A stretch of 64,000 nt of DNA, taken from UBA7702 sp040776805. GTDB taxonomy: Bacteria > Bacillota > Dehalobacteriia > UBA7702. This document shows, piece by piece, positions 18,401 to 25,459 of the stretch. Every line of letters begins with the position of its first letter. The first letter of the stretch is position 1. The notes under the pieces are model-generated. The model had not been told where the DNA came from. It was given only the letters and a program-made list of their open reading frames with translations, and ran no database searches. Position numbers and translations under genes: made by a program. The stretch spans positions 241,906-305,905 of the forward strand of contig JAXGZS010000004.1 of the NCBI GenBank assembly GCA_040776805.1, in the 5' to 3' direction.

Positions 18401-19806
18401 ATGAGCACGCCGTCGTGACCGTTGATTTTAGCATAGATATCATCGCTGTTATTGACGGTAGCCACGTTGGCGACGTCGCTCAAAAGGACGTTTTCCACGC
18501 CCTCAAGATTAAAATGGAAGAGCACGAGATTTTGCAATTCCTCTACGGAATCGATCTTGTCCCCTACCTTGACGCTGTATTCTTTATTGCCCAGGGCCAG
18601 GGATCCCGCGGTGGAGGAAAAATTCTGCGCCGAAAGCATAGTGCTGACCATATCAATGGTGATCAGGGAGGCCAGATCCGCTTCGGCTTTTGCGCTTTCT
18701 TCTGAAACGTCCAAATCACTAAGCTGACTGGTAATCGAGGCCTTGCTGCCGGCGATTTCCGCTTCGGCGGAAGTCATTTGTGCCGTCAGCGCCGCGCGCT
18801 GGGATTGCAGCGCCGCGATTTGATTTTCCCGGGAATTGACCGTAGCCTGGGCTTCGTTGATGTCGGACTGGATTTCCGTGAGTTCTTTGTTATCCGCGGT
18901 CAGCTTCGTTTCGATTTCCGCAAGCCGCGCCGTTTCTTCCGCCGTCAAAATTTCTTTTGCTTCCAGCGCGGTTTTTTCCTCGGTTAAGGTGGTGATCTCC
19001 TTGCTGAGGGTATCTTTTTCCGACTGTTTTGAGGCCACCGTAGCCTCGGCCCGGGCCATTTCCGAATTCAAGGACCGTACTTGGCTGTCGATGGCCGCTG
19101 TTTGCTTCAGTAAATCCGAAGAAAGCTGGGAAGAAGCACTGTTGAGTTCGGCGTCGGTGGCACTCAGCGCCGCCCGGGCCTTTTCATAGTCGCCGTCGAT
19201 GGCGTTATAGATGGTCTCGTTGACCGCGGCCAATTTTTCCTGATCAATGGTGATCTGAATCTGTTCGTTCACCATACCGATGATGGAAACATCGGCGATG
19301 CCGTCGATGCCGTTAAAGTAGCTCATCAGATTGTCGTTGATAAAAGAGGAGGTTCCCGCGGCGTCCTCCCCTGCCACGTCAAGGGTAGCCACGACCACCG
19401 GCATGGTATCGGGATTGATCTTCTTAATCACCGGCGTACCAACGTCGCTGCCCCAATCATCTTTCAACGGCTCAAAACATTCCCGTATTTCCGCGACAAC
19501 GGAATCCATATCGGCGTTCTGGTCAAATTCCACATCGACAATGGATTTTCCCTCCGTGGAGACGGAGGAAATATGTTTGATATGGTTGACGGAGGCGAGA
19601 GCTTCCTCTACCCGCTTCGTAACGACAGACTCCACCTCTTCGGGAGAAGCGTCCTCATAGGGGGTTATCACCACGACGTAGGGGTAATCCACGTCGGGGA
19701 GCAGATCGGTTTTGATGCCCATCAGCGCCATAATCCCCAAGATGACGACCAAAGCCACGGCGACGATCACAGTATACGGTTTTTTCACGCTCAGTTTTGT
19801 TAACAT
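15478..19806 (-). CDS. RND-family efflux permease with coiled-coil insertion and charged repeat tail
   Basis: 1442 residues, against about 1030-1050 for AcrB and SwrC. The core is a normal proton-driven RND exporter: membrane segment 1 at about 13-31, periplasmic porter domains, membrane segments including the one with GMLVDNAIVVMDNI (the acidic relay residues), and a second half with GVIVNNGIVLVDYINQLR. Two parts are unusual. Residues about 201-381 in the first periplasmic loop are inserted after QITIDQEKLAAVN and form a long Ala/Glu/Gln/Ser coiled coil with a turn near 285-290. Residues about 1192-1442 form a cytoplasmic tail with long Asp/Glu runs separated by aromatic-basic blocks. No adaptor or TolC gene is adjacent. 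The substrate is unknown. A consensus promoter lies upstream and sigH follows. Confidence 0.93.
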   Translation of the reverse strand: MLTKLSVKKPYTVIVAVALVVILGIMALMGIKTDLLPDVDYPYVVVITPYEDASPEEVESVVTKRVEEALASVNHIKHISSVSTEGKSIVDVEFDQNADMDSVVAEIRECFEPLKDDWGSDVGTPVIKKINPDTMPVVVATLDVAGEDAAGTSSFINDNLMSYFNGIDGIADVSIIGMVNEQIQITIDQEKLAAVNETIYNAIDGDYEKARAALSATDAELNSASSQLSSDLLKQTAAIDSQVRSLNSEMARAEATVASKQSEKDTLSKEITTLTEEKTALEAKEILTAEETARLAEIETKLTADNKELTEIQSDINEAQATVNSRENQIAALQSQRAALTAQMTSAEAEIAGSKASITSQLSDLDVSEESAKAEADLASLITIDMVSTMLSAQNFSSTAGSLALGNKEYSVKVGDKIDSVEELQNLVLFHFNLEGVENVLLSDVANVATVNNSDDIYAKINGHDGVLISFMKQSDESAAAAAANVWSALNTVSSKYPAVTITPLSDQSVYIDRVTGAVGQNLIIGAVLAILILILFLRDLRPTLVVAISIPASILFAVALMYFTGVTLNIFSLAGLALGVGMLVDNAIVVMDNIYRCRGIGLSPKDAAIEGTKQVGGAIIASTLTTICVFLPLVFTDGLSRELFTDIGLTIAYALLASLFIAFTLIPALSASLLKRVDRSFRRAKEPVKDKYESILRWVLCHRVFTLLFVLMLLIFSVIFAVSRGTSFMPKADSTEMTLTITMQEPATESVLWQTTDNVVSLLMEMDDVSSVGAVQDTGGTVSLNGASEGHSTTVYVVWKEDKAHSSSELSDMILKDTENLGCDIDISIGSYDLSSLYQEGVNIVIRGDDLGVLSNIADDMGDLLLSVDGITNVKDTMDTATPSLKVTVDKTAAMNYGLTVSEVYDFIADAISNSANATSLSDTDVIVIDDSAEDIGLADIQNLTMEITDDEDNVSSITIGSIAAITEEAGAPVIYRNNQERYMTASAEVADGYNVGLISDEVTELIAGYTIPAGYSITIEGESSVIGDSLYDLMLILGLALLLMYLIMVAQFQSLLSPFIVMITVPLAFTGGFIALLLSARDISVVAVVGFLLLSGVIVNNGIVLVDYINQLRKSGKLLTEAIIEGGRTRLRPIVMTAVATALAPITLACGFGMGAEMIQPMAIVIIGGMIYATFMTLFVVPALYDLLLRRGEDDIAESGLEYQANDEGERESYLMERRRDGDLEEDKIEEDEDEDEEDEEKPGLFQRIFKRKRKDGDLEEEEGDGEEDDEDEEDDEEDEEPRRGFFCRRRKIDEDEDGDGEEDEDDEDEEDDEEDEEPRRGFFRRRRKIDEDEDDEYEEDEEEEEPVKKRRFLWFGRRSRNEEEEEAETAEDDGEDYYGLKQRRTRYHFNEIKESLSENGLREAKETEKAKGETKAGETPSQAGNEKPQNGRRLGREQE
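15796..16011 (-). repeat. Tandem repeat in the RND permease tail (111 + 105 bases)
   Basis: Two adjacent copies, 15796-15906 and 15907-16011, are almost identical apart from a six-base indel and a CGG/CAG-type difference that gives Arg in one copy and Cys in the other. Each encodes an acidic run, then EEPRRGFF(C/R)RRRKIDEDED. The shortness of the divergence suggests a recent duplication or ongoing slippage, kept in frame. Confidence 0.9.
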
Positions 19807-19892
19807 ACTTCTCTATCTGCGGTTTTTATCTAAGAGATGGTTCCGTTTAAAGCTCTTTTGCGCCGCGAAGTCTACTTACCCAAATTACTTAT

Positions 19893-19921
19893 ATTATAGA
19901 TTTATTTCCATATGATGTCAA
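19893..19921 (-). promoter_or_regulatory. Sigma-A-type promoter of the RND permease-sigH operon
   Basis: On the minus strand TTGACA (19921-19916), 17 bases, TATAAT (19898-19893): a perfect consensus. The permease ATG is at 19806. A strong housekeeping promoter implies that the permease and sigH are made in growing cells. Confidence 0.85.
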
Positions 19922-20000
19922 CAAAAGCCCCTGTTTTTTTGGGCTTTCTGGGAAAAATACAACGTAAAAACACACTTTCCGCAATCTGCGGTGAAACGTG

Positions 20001-20065
20001 AAAAAACGCGCCTCAAAAGACGCGCCGCCAATGAAAACCGGCCGTGCCAGAATCGGCACGGCCTC
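20001..20065 (-). terminator. Tandem hairpins ending the xre-membrane protein operon
   Basis: On the minus strand a 9-bp stem GGCCGTGCC/GGCACGGCC (20065-20040 region) is followed by a second hairpin whose loop is TTTTGA and which ends in TTTTTT (20028-20001). The second has the form of an intrinsic terminator. Confidence 0.7.
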
Positions 20066-20097
20066 AGACTGTAGACAAAATGCACAACAGAGTTCTG

Positions 20098-20847
20098 TTA
20101 TGTGATCTCAGCCTTTAAATCCTGATCGACAATTTCTACCCGGTATTTTTCCACTAAATTATCAAAATCTTTCATAAGATACTCATTATAATAGTAGTCC
20201 AAATCAAACTTGATTTCCCCATTTTCCGCTTTTTGAAAATATCTGCTATACCGTTCTGAGCAATACGCCGCGACAAGAAGGCCTTTCTTAAAATAAGCCT
20301 TATTTACCTGCCAATACTCCTCCCCGGTAATCCCGGCGCCTTCGGTGCAAAGAGACCACAGCTCATAATAGCGCGAGACATATGATTTGGTTTCGGCGAG
20401 ATTTTTTTCTTGCTCCGCGATTTCCTCCGCACTGTATATGTCTTGATTCCTGTTTTCCTTGAGAGATTTTTCATCTTCTCTTAATGCGTCGTCCCAGTTT
20501 GCCACGGAATACTGCCGCAACTCAATGTCCTTTTTCAATCTTGTTTGGCTCACCGTCGTGGCTTTATCCTTCGATTCCAAATAGGCCAACTCAAAAAACA
20601 GCGCCTTCTTTTTATCGACGACCGCCGGTTTGGCGGGAAATGCGCCGTCGGTGAGCTTATAGAGGTAAACAGGATCATAATAATACGGTTCACCGTCGAT
20701 ATAAGCGAGGAGCAACCCCTCCTGCGGCTCACAAGACGTCACGGAAATGTGGCTGGTGCGCACCTCATATAGATAGATTCCGCCGCCGACAAGGAGAAAA
20801 TAAGCGCATATACCAATGATCAGCATATACCATTGTTTTTTGACCAT
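20098..20847 (-). CDS. Membrane-anchored protein, SurA-N-like
   Basis: 249 residues. A single membrane segment at about 7-27 without a cleavage or lipobox motif suggests an N-terminally anchored protein with its bulk outside the cell. The region of about 45-125 (AYIDGEPYYYDPVYLYKL, then ALFFELAYLESKDKATTV and a long helix) resembles the N-terminal helical domain of SurA/PrsA-type chaperones, but there is no parvulin isomerase domain. The rest is helical and rich in Glu, Tyr and Lys. It follows the XRE regulator by 22 bases and ends at two hairpins, so the two form a small operon. The function is unknown. Confidence 0.7.
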   Translation of the reverse strand: MVKKQWYMLIIGICAYFLLVGGGIYLYEVRTSHISVTSCEPQEGLLLAYIDGEPYYYDPVYLYKLTDGAFPAKPAVVDKKKALFFELAYLESKDKATTVSQTRLKKDIELRQYSVANWDDALREDEKSLKENRNQDIYSAEEIAEQEKNLAETKSYVSRYYELWSLCTEGAGITGEEYWQVNKAYFKKGLLVAAYCSERYSRYFQKAENGEIKFDLDYYYNEYLMKDFDNLVEKYRVEIVDQDLKAEIT

Positions 20848-20869
20848 AACTGTTTTCCCTCTTTTATTG

Positions 20870-21112
20870 CTACTTTACTTCTTGCTCCAATTTGTCAAAT
20901 TCAGCAGTGCTGAAAAATTGCCCCAGCGTAATATCGAGGCCGTCACAGATCATTTTTATGGTCAGAATTTTGGGGTTGTGGCTTTTTCCGTACAGGATAT
21001 TTTTAATGGAAGAAGGCGGCAGCGCAGACATGGTGGCCAGCTTATTGATGGTCAGATTGCGCTCGTCGCAAAGTTGCAAAATCCTATTTTTGATCACAAG
21101 CGTCGTATTCAT
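20870..21112 (-). CDS. XRE-family helix-turn-helix regulator
   Basis: 80 residues, almost entirely one Cro/CI-type helix-turn-helix domain: LTINKLATMSALPPSSIKNIL, then NPKILTIKMICDGLDITLGQFF (abbreviated). Such small proteins bind short inverted repeats as dimers. The ATG at 21112 is preceded by a GGGAG/GAGG site; the longer frame has no such site. Two similar sites lie 50-90 bases upstream (21164-21200), which suggests autoregulation. It is co-directional with the membrane protein gene that follows. Confidence 0.88.
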   Translation of the reverse strand: MNTTLVIKNRILQLCDERNLTINKLATMSALPPSSIKNILYGKSHNPKILTIKMICDGLDITLGQFFSTAEFDKLEQEVK

Positions 21113-21163
21113 TTCAGCCTCTCCCTGCTTTTTCTTCAAGAATAGCGTATTTCTCCTGCAAAA

Positions 21164-21200
21164 GTAGGCTATACATGCTACCATTAGGCTGTATATAGCC
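21164..21200. promoter_or_regulatory. Two operator-like inverted repeats upstream of xre
   Basis: GTAGGCTATACATGCTAC (21164-21181) and GGCTGTATATAGCC (21187-21200) share TAGGCT and have dyad symmetry. Their centres are about 21 bases apart, two helical turns, which puts bound dimers on one face of the DNA. They lie between xre and the SLOG stub, where they could control both directions. Confidence 0.55.
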
Positions 21201-21218
21201 CATTAAGGAGATGGTGAG

Positions 21219-21311
21219 TTGATCGAAAAAACGTGTTGTTTTACCGGGCACCGGCGACTTCCCCGAAATAAATTGGAGCAGATCATGATGAAACTTCACG
21301 ACGAAAAATAA
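21219..21311 (+). pseudogene. N-terminal stub of a SLOG-family (DUF1273/YpsA-like) gene
   Basis: A TTG with AAGGAG eight bases upstream opens a 30-codon frame that reads IEKTCCFTGHRRLPRNKLEQ and then IMMKLHDEK-stop. The CCFTGHR..LP...L..I opening is, from memory, the start of the YpsA/DUF1273 branch of SLOG Rossmann proteins, which bind nucleotide-like ligands and are normally about 170-190 residues. Nothing downstream continues the fold; a hairpin follows within 20 bases. I infer a deletion that removed the rest. A genuine 30-residue peptide cannot be excluded because start and ribosome-binding site are intact. Confidence 0.55.
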
Positions 21312-21330
21312 TCAATGTACTAAAGTAAAG

Positions 21331-21355
21331 CGGCCGCGTCGAACCGACGCGGCCA
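21331..21355. terminator. Hairpin between the SLOG stub and the Cys-rich gene
   Basis: GGCCGCGTCG and GACGCGGCC pair around a short loop, giving a very stable stem. The T-run is weak on the minus strand and displaced on the plus strand. It separates converging transcripts and ends the aldehyde dehydrogenase unit. Confidence 0.6.
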
Positions 21356-21375
21356 CCCATACCTTATTTTTGTTG

Positions 21376-21549
21376 TTAGTCCTTCGGTACGAACAACGGG
21401 AAATCACCTTTTAAAAAGCACTCTTCCTCGCTGATCTTGGTATCCTCCGCGTCGTCCCATTCAACGGCGCAGCAACTGCCCGCCGCCCGCTTACATTTCG
21501 GGTACTTCGAACAGCGAAAAGCATAGCACTTCCTTTTATCTTCCGCCAT
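21376..21549 (-). CDS. Cys-rich small protein, coupled to aldehyde dehydrogenase
   Basis: 57 residues with six cysteines (positions 8, 13, 19, 26, 27, 44), many Lys/Arg in the first half and acidic residues in the second. The order C-X4-C-X5-C-X6-CC suggests metal or cluster binding or redox chemistry. There is no signal peptide, so it should be cytoplasmic. The ATG lies four bases after the aldehyde dehydrogenase stop and has no Shine-Dalgarno sequence, so translation would depend on ribosomes finishing the upstream gene. The composition and tight spacing make it a likely real gene. I do not recognise the family; a role with the dehydrogenase is inferred from position only. Confidence 0.7.
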   Translation of the reverse strand: MAEDKRKCYAFRCSKYPKCKRAAGSCCAVEWDDAEDTKISEEECFLKGDFPLFVPKD

Positions 21550-21553
21550 ATTT

Positions 21554-23041
21554 TTATTTTTCGGGATAAAAGCCCGTAGGCGCGTAATCCAGGTTGATCA
21601 TGATGTTCTTCATCTGGGTGTAATGTTCCAGAATGATCTTGTGGGTTTCGCGGCCGATCCCCGATTCCTTGTAGCCGCCAAAGGGAGCGCCTTCGGGAAT
21701 CTGGTTGTAGGTATTGACCCACATACGCCCCGTCTCAATGTTGCGGGAAACCCGTAAGGCCCGGTTGATGTCTTTGGTCCAGACAGCACCGCCGAGACCG
21801 TAGATGCTGTCGTTGGCCATATCGACGACTTCATCTTCGTCGTGGAATTTGATCACGACGCCCACAGGGCCGAAGATTTCTTCCTGGGCGACGCGCATTT
21901 GATTATTGACGTCAACGAGTAGGGTGGGACGAATAAAGTTCCCTTTCGCCAGTTCACCGTCTTCGATTTTATAACCGCCGCAGACGACCTTCGCGCCTTC
22001 GTCTTTGCCGATTTCCACATAATCGAGGATTTTCTTGACCTGGGAAGGATTGATCTGGGTGCCCATTTGCGTTTCCGGTTTCCAGGGCAGATCCACGGTG
22101 ATGTTATCAAAAGCTTTGACAGCGTCCTCCACGAATTTATCATAGATGGTATCCTGGACAAAGATACGGCTGCCGGCGCAGCAGACCTGTCCCTGGTTGA
22201 AGAGGATGCCCAGCTGAGCGCCGTCAATAGCCTGATCCCATTGGCAATCGTCAAAATAGATATTGGCGCTTTTGCCCCCCAGTTCCAAGGTGGAGGGAAT
22301 CAAACGGTCGGCGGCGGCTTGGGCCACGCTGCGGCCCACTTCCGTGGAACCGGTGAAGGCCAATTTACGGAATTTTTTATGATCTAAAATATACTGCCCG
22401 GATTTGGAGCCGCTGCCGGTAATGACGTTAAACACGCCGGGAGGCACGACGTCCTGGATTAAACGGGCCAATTCCAAAACGGATAACGAGGTGTCACTGG
22501 AGGGTTTGAATACCGTGCAGCACCCTGCGGCCAGCACGGGAGCCAGCTTCCAGGCGGCCATCAGGAAGGGGAAATTCCAGGGAACGATCTGACCCACCAC
22601 ACCGATGGGTTCTCTCAAGACAATGGAGAGAAACTGCTCGTCCAAAATGGTGGCGGAACCTTCCTCCGCCATAATGCAGCCGGCGAAATAACGGAAATGT
22701 GAGGCACTTAAGGGAATATCAACGGCCATGGTTTCCCGAATGGGTTTGCCGTTGTCCATCGTTTCCACCATGGCGAGATGCTCTTTATTTGCGTCAATGA
22801 TATCGGCAATTTGATACAGAATTGCGGCACGTTGGTTCGGGGTGACTTTTTTCCAGCTCTTAAAAGCAGCCCAGGCAGCGTCGACAGCGTCGTCAACGTC
22901 GTCTTTGGTCCCTTGGGCGCAATAGGCAAGATGTTCGCCGTTGGCCGGGCATTTCGAAGCAAAGGTGGCGCCGTCAGACGCGTCTTTCCATTTGCCGTTG
23001 ATAAATAGACCATACTTTTCCTGTAACTTTACTTGACTCAT
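21554..23041 (-). CDS. NAD(P)-dependent aldehyde dehydrogenase
   Basis: 495 residues, usual length for the soluble aldehyde dehydrogenase family that oxidises aldehydes to acids. The core motifs are present: VVGQIVPWNFP, FTGSTEVGR in the dinucleotide-binding part, LELGGKSANI with the general-base Glu, GQVCCAGSR with the catalytic Cys, and EEIFGPV near the C-terminus. The start follows AAGGAGGT. A TTGACA-17-TAAAAT promoter lies at 23072-23100. The substrate cannot be read from the sequence; members most like this one act on acetaldehyde and other short aldehydes. It is followed by the Cys-rich 57-residue gene. Confidence 0.95.
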   Translation of the reverse strand: MSQVKLQEKYGLFINGKWKDASDGATFASKCPANGEHLAYCAQGTKDDVDDAVDAAWAAFKSWKKVTPNQRAAILYQIADIIDANKEHLAMVETMDNGKPIRETMAVDIPLSASHFRYFAGCIMAEEGSATILDEQFLSIVLREPIGVVGQIVPWNFPFLMAAWKLAPVLAAGCCTVFKPSSDTSLSVLELARLIQDVVPPGVFNVITGSGSKSGQYILDHKKFRKLAFTGSTEVGRSVAQAAADRLIPSTLELGGKSANIYFDDCQWDQAIDGAQLGILFNQGQVCCAGSRIFVQDTIYDKFVEDAVKAFDNITVDLPWKPETQMGTQINPSQVKKILDYVEIGKDEGAKVVCGGYKIEDGELAKGNFIRPTLLVDVNNQMRVAQEEIFGPVGVVIKFHDEDEVVDMANDSIYGLGGAVWTKDINRALRVSRNIETGRMWVNTYNQIPEGAPFGGYKESGIGRETHKIILEHYTQMKNIMINLDYAPTGFYPEK

Positions 23042-23071
23042 GGTGTTACCTCCTTATTATTTCTTAATTCC

Positions 23072-23100
23072 ATTTTAGCCTTCCTTATATATAGTGTCAA
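23072..23100 (-). promoter_or_regulatory. Sigma-A-type promoter of the aldehyde dehydrogenase gene
   Basis: On the minus strand TTGACA (23100-23095), 17 bases, TAAAAT (23077-23072), about 30 bases before the ATG. Confidence 0.8.
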
Positions 23101-23222
23101 GGGCAATCAGCGGATTCTTTCATAGAAACGCGCCGAATCTTTGGTGTTTGTTCTTTTCACGCCGACGTTGCGATTTACCGACACAATTTTTAGACGCACC
23201 TTTTTCAGGTTGAAATTTAAGC

Positions 23223-23251
23223 TTGCAATGACACTTTCGATGGATTATAAT
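23223..23251 (+). promoter_or_regulatory. Sigma-A-type promoter of ilvDNB
   Basis: TTGCAA (23223-23228), 17 bases, TATAAT (23246-23251). The leader to the ilvD ATG is only about 30 bases, too short for a T-box or leader-peptide attenuator. Confidence 0.8.
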
Positions 23252-23288
23252 AAAAAGATACAATTTATTATGAATGGGGGAATCTATC

Positions 23289-24950
23289 ATGCATAGCGAT
23301 ATGATGAAAAAAGGTGCGGAAAGAGCTTCCCAGCGCTCTTTATTAAAAGCCCTGGGCCTGATCGATGAGGAGATTGAGCGGCCGCTGATCGCCGTGGTCA
23401 ACAGCTTCAATGAAGTCGTACCCGGTCACATTCATTTGAAAACCATTGCCGAAGCGGTGAAAGCCGGCATTCGCATGGCCGGCGGCACACCGCTGGAATT
23501 CCCCACCATCGGCGTTTGCGACGGCATCGCCATGGGCCATACGGGCATGAAATACTCCTTGGCCAGCCGCGAACTGATCGCCGACTCCATTGAGGTCATG
23601 GCCATTGCCCATGCCTTCGACGGCCTTGTCTTCCTGCCCAATTGCGATAAAATCGTTCCCGGCATGTTGATGGCGGCAGCCCGGCTCAATCTCCCCGCCG
23701 TATTTGTCAGCGGCGGCCCCATGCTGGCGGGGAAATACAAAGGCAAAACCTTGGATTTAAATTCCGTTTTTGAAGCCGTCGGCGCTCACGCCGCCGGGAA
23801 AGTCAATGATCAAGAACTCTGGGAAATCGAAACCAACGCCTGTCCCGGCTGCGGTTCTTGTTCTGGGATGTTCACCGCCAATTCCATGAATTGCCTCACC
23901 GAAGTCATCGGCATGGGCCTCCCCGGTAACGGCACCATTCCCGCTGTCCATAGCGGCCGGGTGCATCTGGCAAAAAAAGCCGGGCTCAGGATCATGGAAA
24001 TGGTGGAAAGAGACATCCGTCCCTTAGACATCATGAACGAGCAAACCTTCCGCAACGCCCTCACCATGGACATGGCTTTGGGCTGCTCCACCAATACGAT
24101 TCTGCACCTTCCCGCCATTGCCCATGAAGCCGGCGTCACCATCGACCTCGACCTGGTCAACGAAATTTCCGCCAAAACCCCTCACATCTGCAAATTGGCG
24201 CCGGCGGGAACGCACCATATCGAAGATCTCGACGCTGCCGGCGGCATCCACGGCGTGATGCGACGCCTTGCCGAAGCAAATCTGCTGAACTTAGACAACA
24301 TCACCGTAACCGGCAAAACCTTAAAGGATAATCTGCAAAACGCCAAAGTCCTTGACGACACCGTGATTCGTCCCCTCGGTGATCCCTACAGCCGCCAGGG
24401 CGGCCTCGCCGTTTTAAGGGGCAACATCGCCCCCGACGGCGCTGTGGTCAAACAGGCCGCCGTATCTCCCGCCATGCTGACCCACGAAGGCCCGGCCCGC
24501 GTTTTCAACGGCGAGGAAGAAGCGGTGGAAGCCCTCTATCACGGTAAAATCAAGTCCGGCGATGTCTTGGTGATCCGCTATGAAGGGCCCAAAGGCGGCC
24601 CCGGTATGCGGGAGATGCTCACCCCCACCTCTGCCGTACAGGGCATGGGCTTAGGCGAAAGCGTCGCTCTGCTCACCGACGGACGCTTTTCCGGCGCTAC
24701 CCGGGGGGCGGCCATCGGCCACATCAGTCCCGAAGCCGCCGAAGGCGGTCTCATCGGCCTGATTGAAGAAGGGGATACAATTTTTATCGATATCCCCAAG
24801 AAAACACTGGAACTCAAAGTCGACGCTGCGACACTGGCGGAAAGAGCAAAAAACCGCGTGATTTTAGCGCCTAAAATCAAAACAGGCTATCTCGCCAAAT
24901 ACGCCGGACGCGTGACCTCGGCTTCGACTGGAGCAATCCTCAACAAGTAA
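23289..24950 (+). CDS. ilvD: Dihydroxy-acid dehydratase IlvD
   Basis: 553 residues. It converts dihydroxy acids to 2-oxo acids in valine, leucine and isoleucine synthesis and carries an iron-sulfur cluster. Candidate cluster ligands are Cys119 in LPNCDKIVPGM and the group Cys185, Cys188 and Cys191 in CPGCGSC. The C-terminal part has TDGRFSGATRG and GHISPEA. The ATG at 23289 follows GGGGGA with good spacing; an in-frame ATG 15 bases upstream lies within that site. It is the first gene of ilvD-ilvN-ilvB. ilvC, ilvE and leu genes are not in the window. Confidence 0.97.
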   Translation: MHSDMMKKGAERASQRSLLKALGLIDEEIERPLIAVVNSFNEVVPGHIHLKTIAEAVKAGIRMAGGTPLEFPTIGVCDGIAMGHTGMKYSLASRELIADSIEVMAIAHAFDGLVFLPNCDKIVPGMLMAAARLNLPAVFVSGGPMLAGKYKGKTLDLNSVFEAVGAHAAGKVNDQELWEIETNACPGCGSCSGMFTANSMNCLTEVIGMGLPGNGTIPAVHSGRVHLAKKAGLRIMEMVERDIRPLDIMNEQTFRNALTMDMALGCSTNTILHLPAIAHEAGVTIDLDLVNEISAKTPHICKLAPAGTHHIEDLDAAGGIHGVMRRLAEANLLNLDNITVTGKTLKDNLQNAKVLDDTVIRPLGDPYSRQGGLAVLRGNIAPDGAVVKQAAVSPAMLTHEGPARVFNGEEEAVEALYHGKIKSGDVLVIRYEGPKGGPGMREMLTPTSAVQGMGLGESVALLTDGRFSGATRGAAIGHISPEAAEGGLIGLIEEGDTIFIDIPKKTLELKVDAATLAERAKNRVILAPKIKTGYLAKYAGRVTSASTGAILNK

Positions 24951-24962
24951 AGGAGGTTCCCT

Positions 24963-25457
24963 ATGCAACACGTCTTATCGGTTCTGGTGCGCAACCGCGC
25001 CGGTGTTCTGACCAGGGTTTCGGGCCTCTTCTCCCGCCGCGGTTATAACATCGAAAGCCTTGTGGTGGGCACCACGGAAAAACACGGCATCAGCCGCATG
25101 ACCATCGTGGTCAACGGCGACGATAACATCATTGAACAGGTCATCAAACAACTCTATAAACTCATCGACGTTATCAAGGTACAGAACATCACCAACGATC
25201 CCTTTGTCGACCGGGAGCTGGTGCTCATCCGCGTTCGGGTCACGAAAGAAAGCCGTGCCGAAATTATGGATACCGTACTCCAAGTGTTTCGCGGTCGCAT
25301 CGTCGATATCAGCGGTGATTCCATGATGATTGAAGCCACCGGTGATACCGGTAAGATCGAAGCCATCGAGGCCTATCTCAGTTCCTTCGGGATCAAAGAA
25401 ATGGCCAGAACAGGCAAAGTCGCGCTGGCCCGCGGCGCCAAAGACAGGAGGGATTGA
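24963..25457 (+). CDS. ilvN: Acetolactate synthase small (regulatory) subunit
   Basis: 164 residues. An ACT domain at the N-terminus (QHVLSVLVRNRAGVLTRVSG, GLFSRRGYNIESL) is followed by the C-terminal domain with RELVLIRVRV and FRGRIVDIS. This subunit activates the catalytic subunit and mediates valine feedback inhibition. AAAGGAGG precedes the ATG. It lies between ilvD and ilvB, so it precedes its catalytic partner; the opposite order is the usual one. Confidence 0.96.
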   Translation: MQHVLSVLVRNRAGVLTRVSGLFSRRGYNIESLVVGTTEKHGISRMTIVVNGDDNIIEQVIKQLYKLIDVIKVQNITNDPFVDRELVLIRVRVTKESRAEIMDTVLQVFRGRIVDISGDSMMIEATGDTGKIEAIEAYLSSFGIKEMARTGKVALARGAKDRRD

Positions 25458-25459
25458 CC

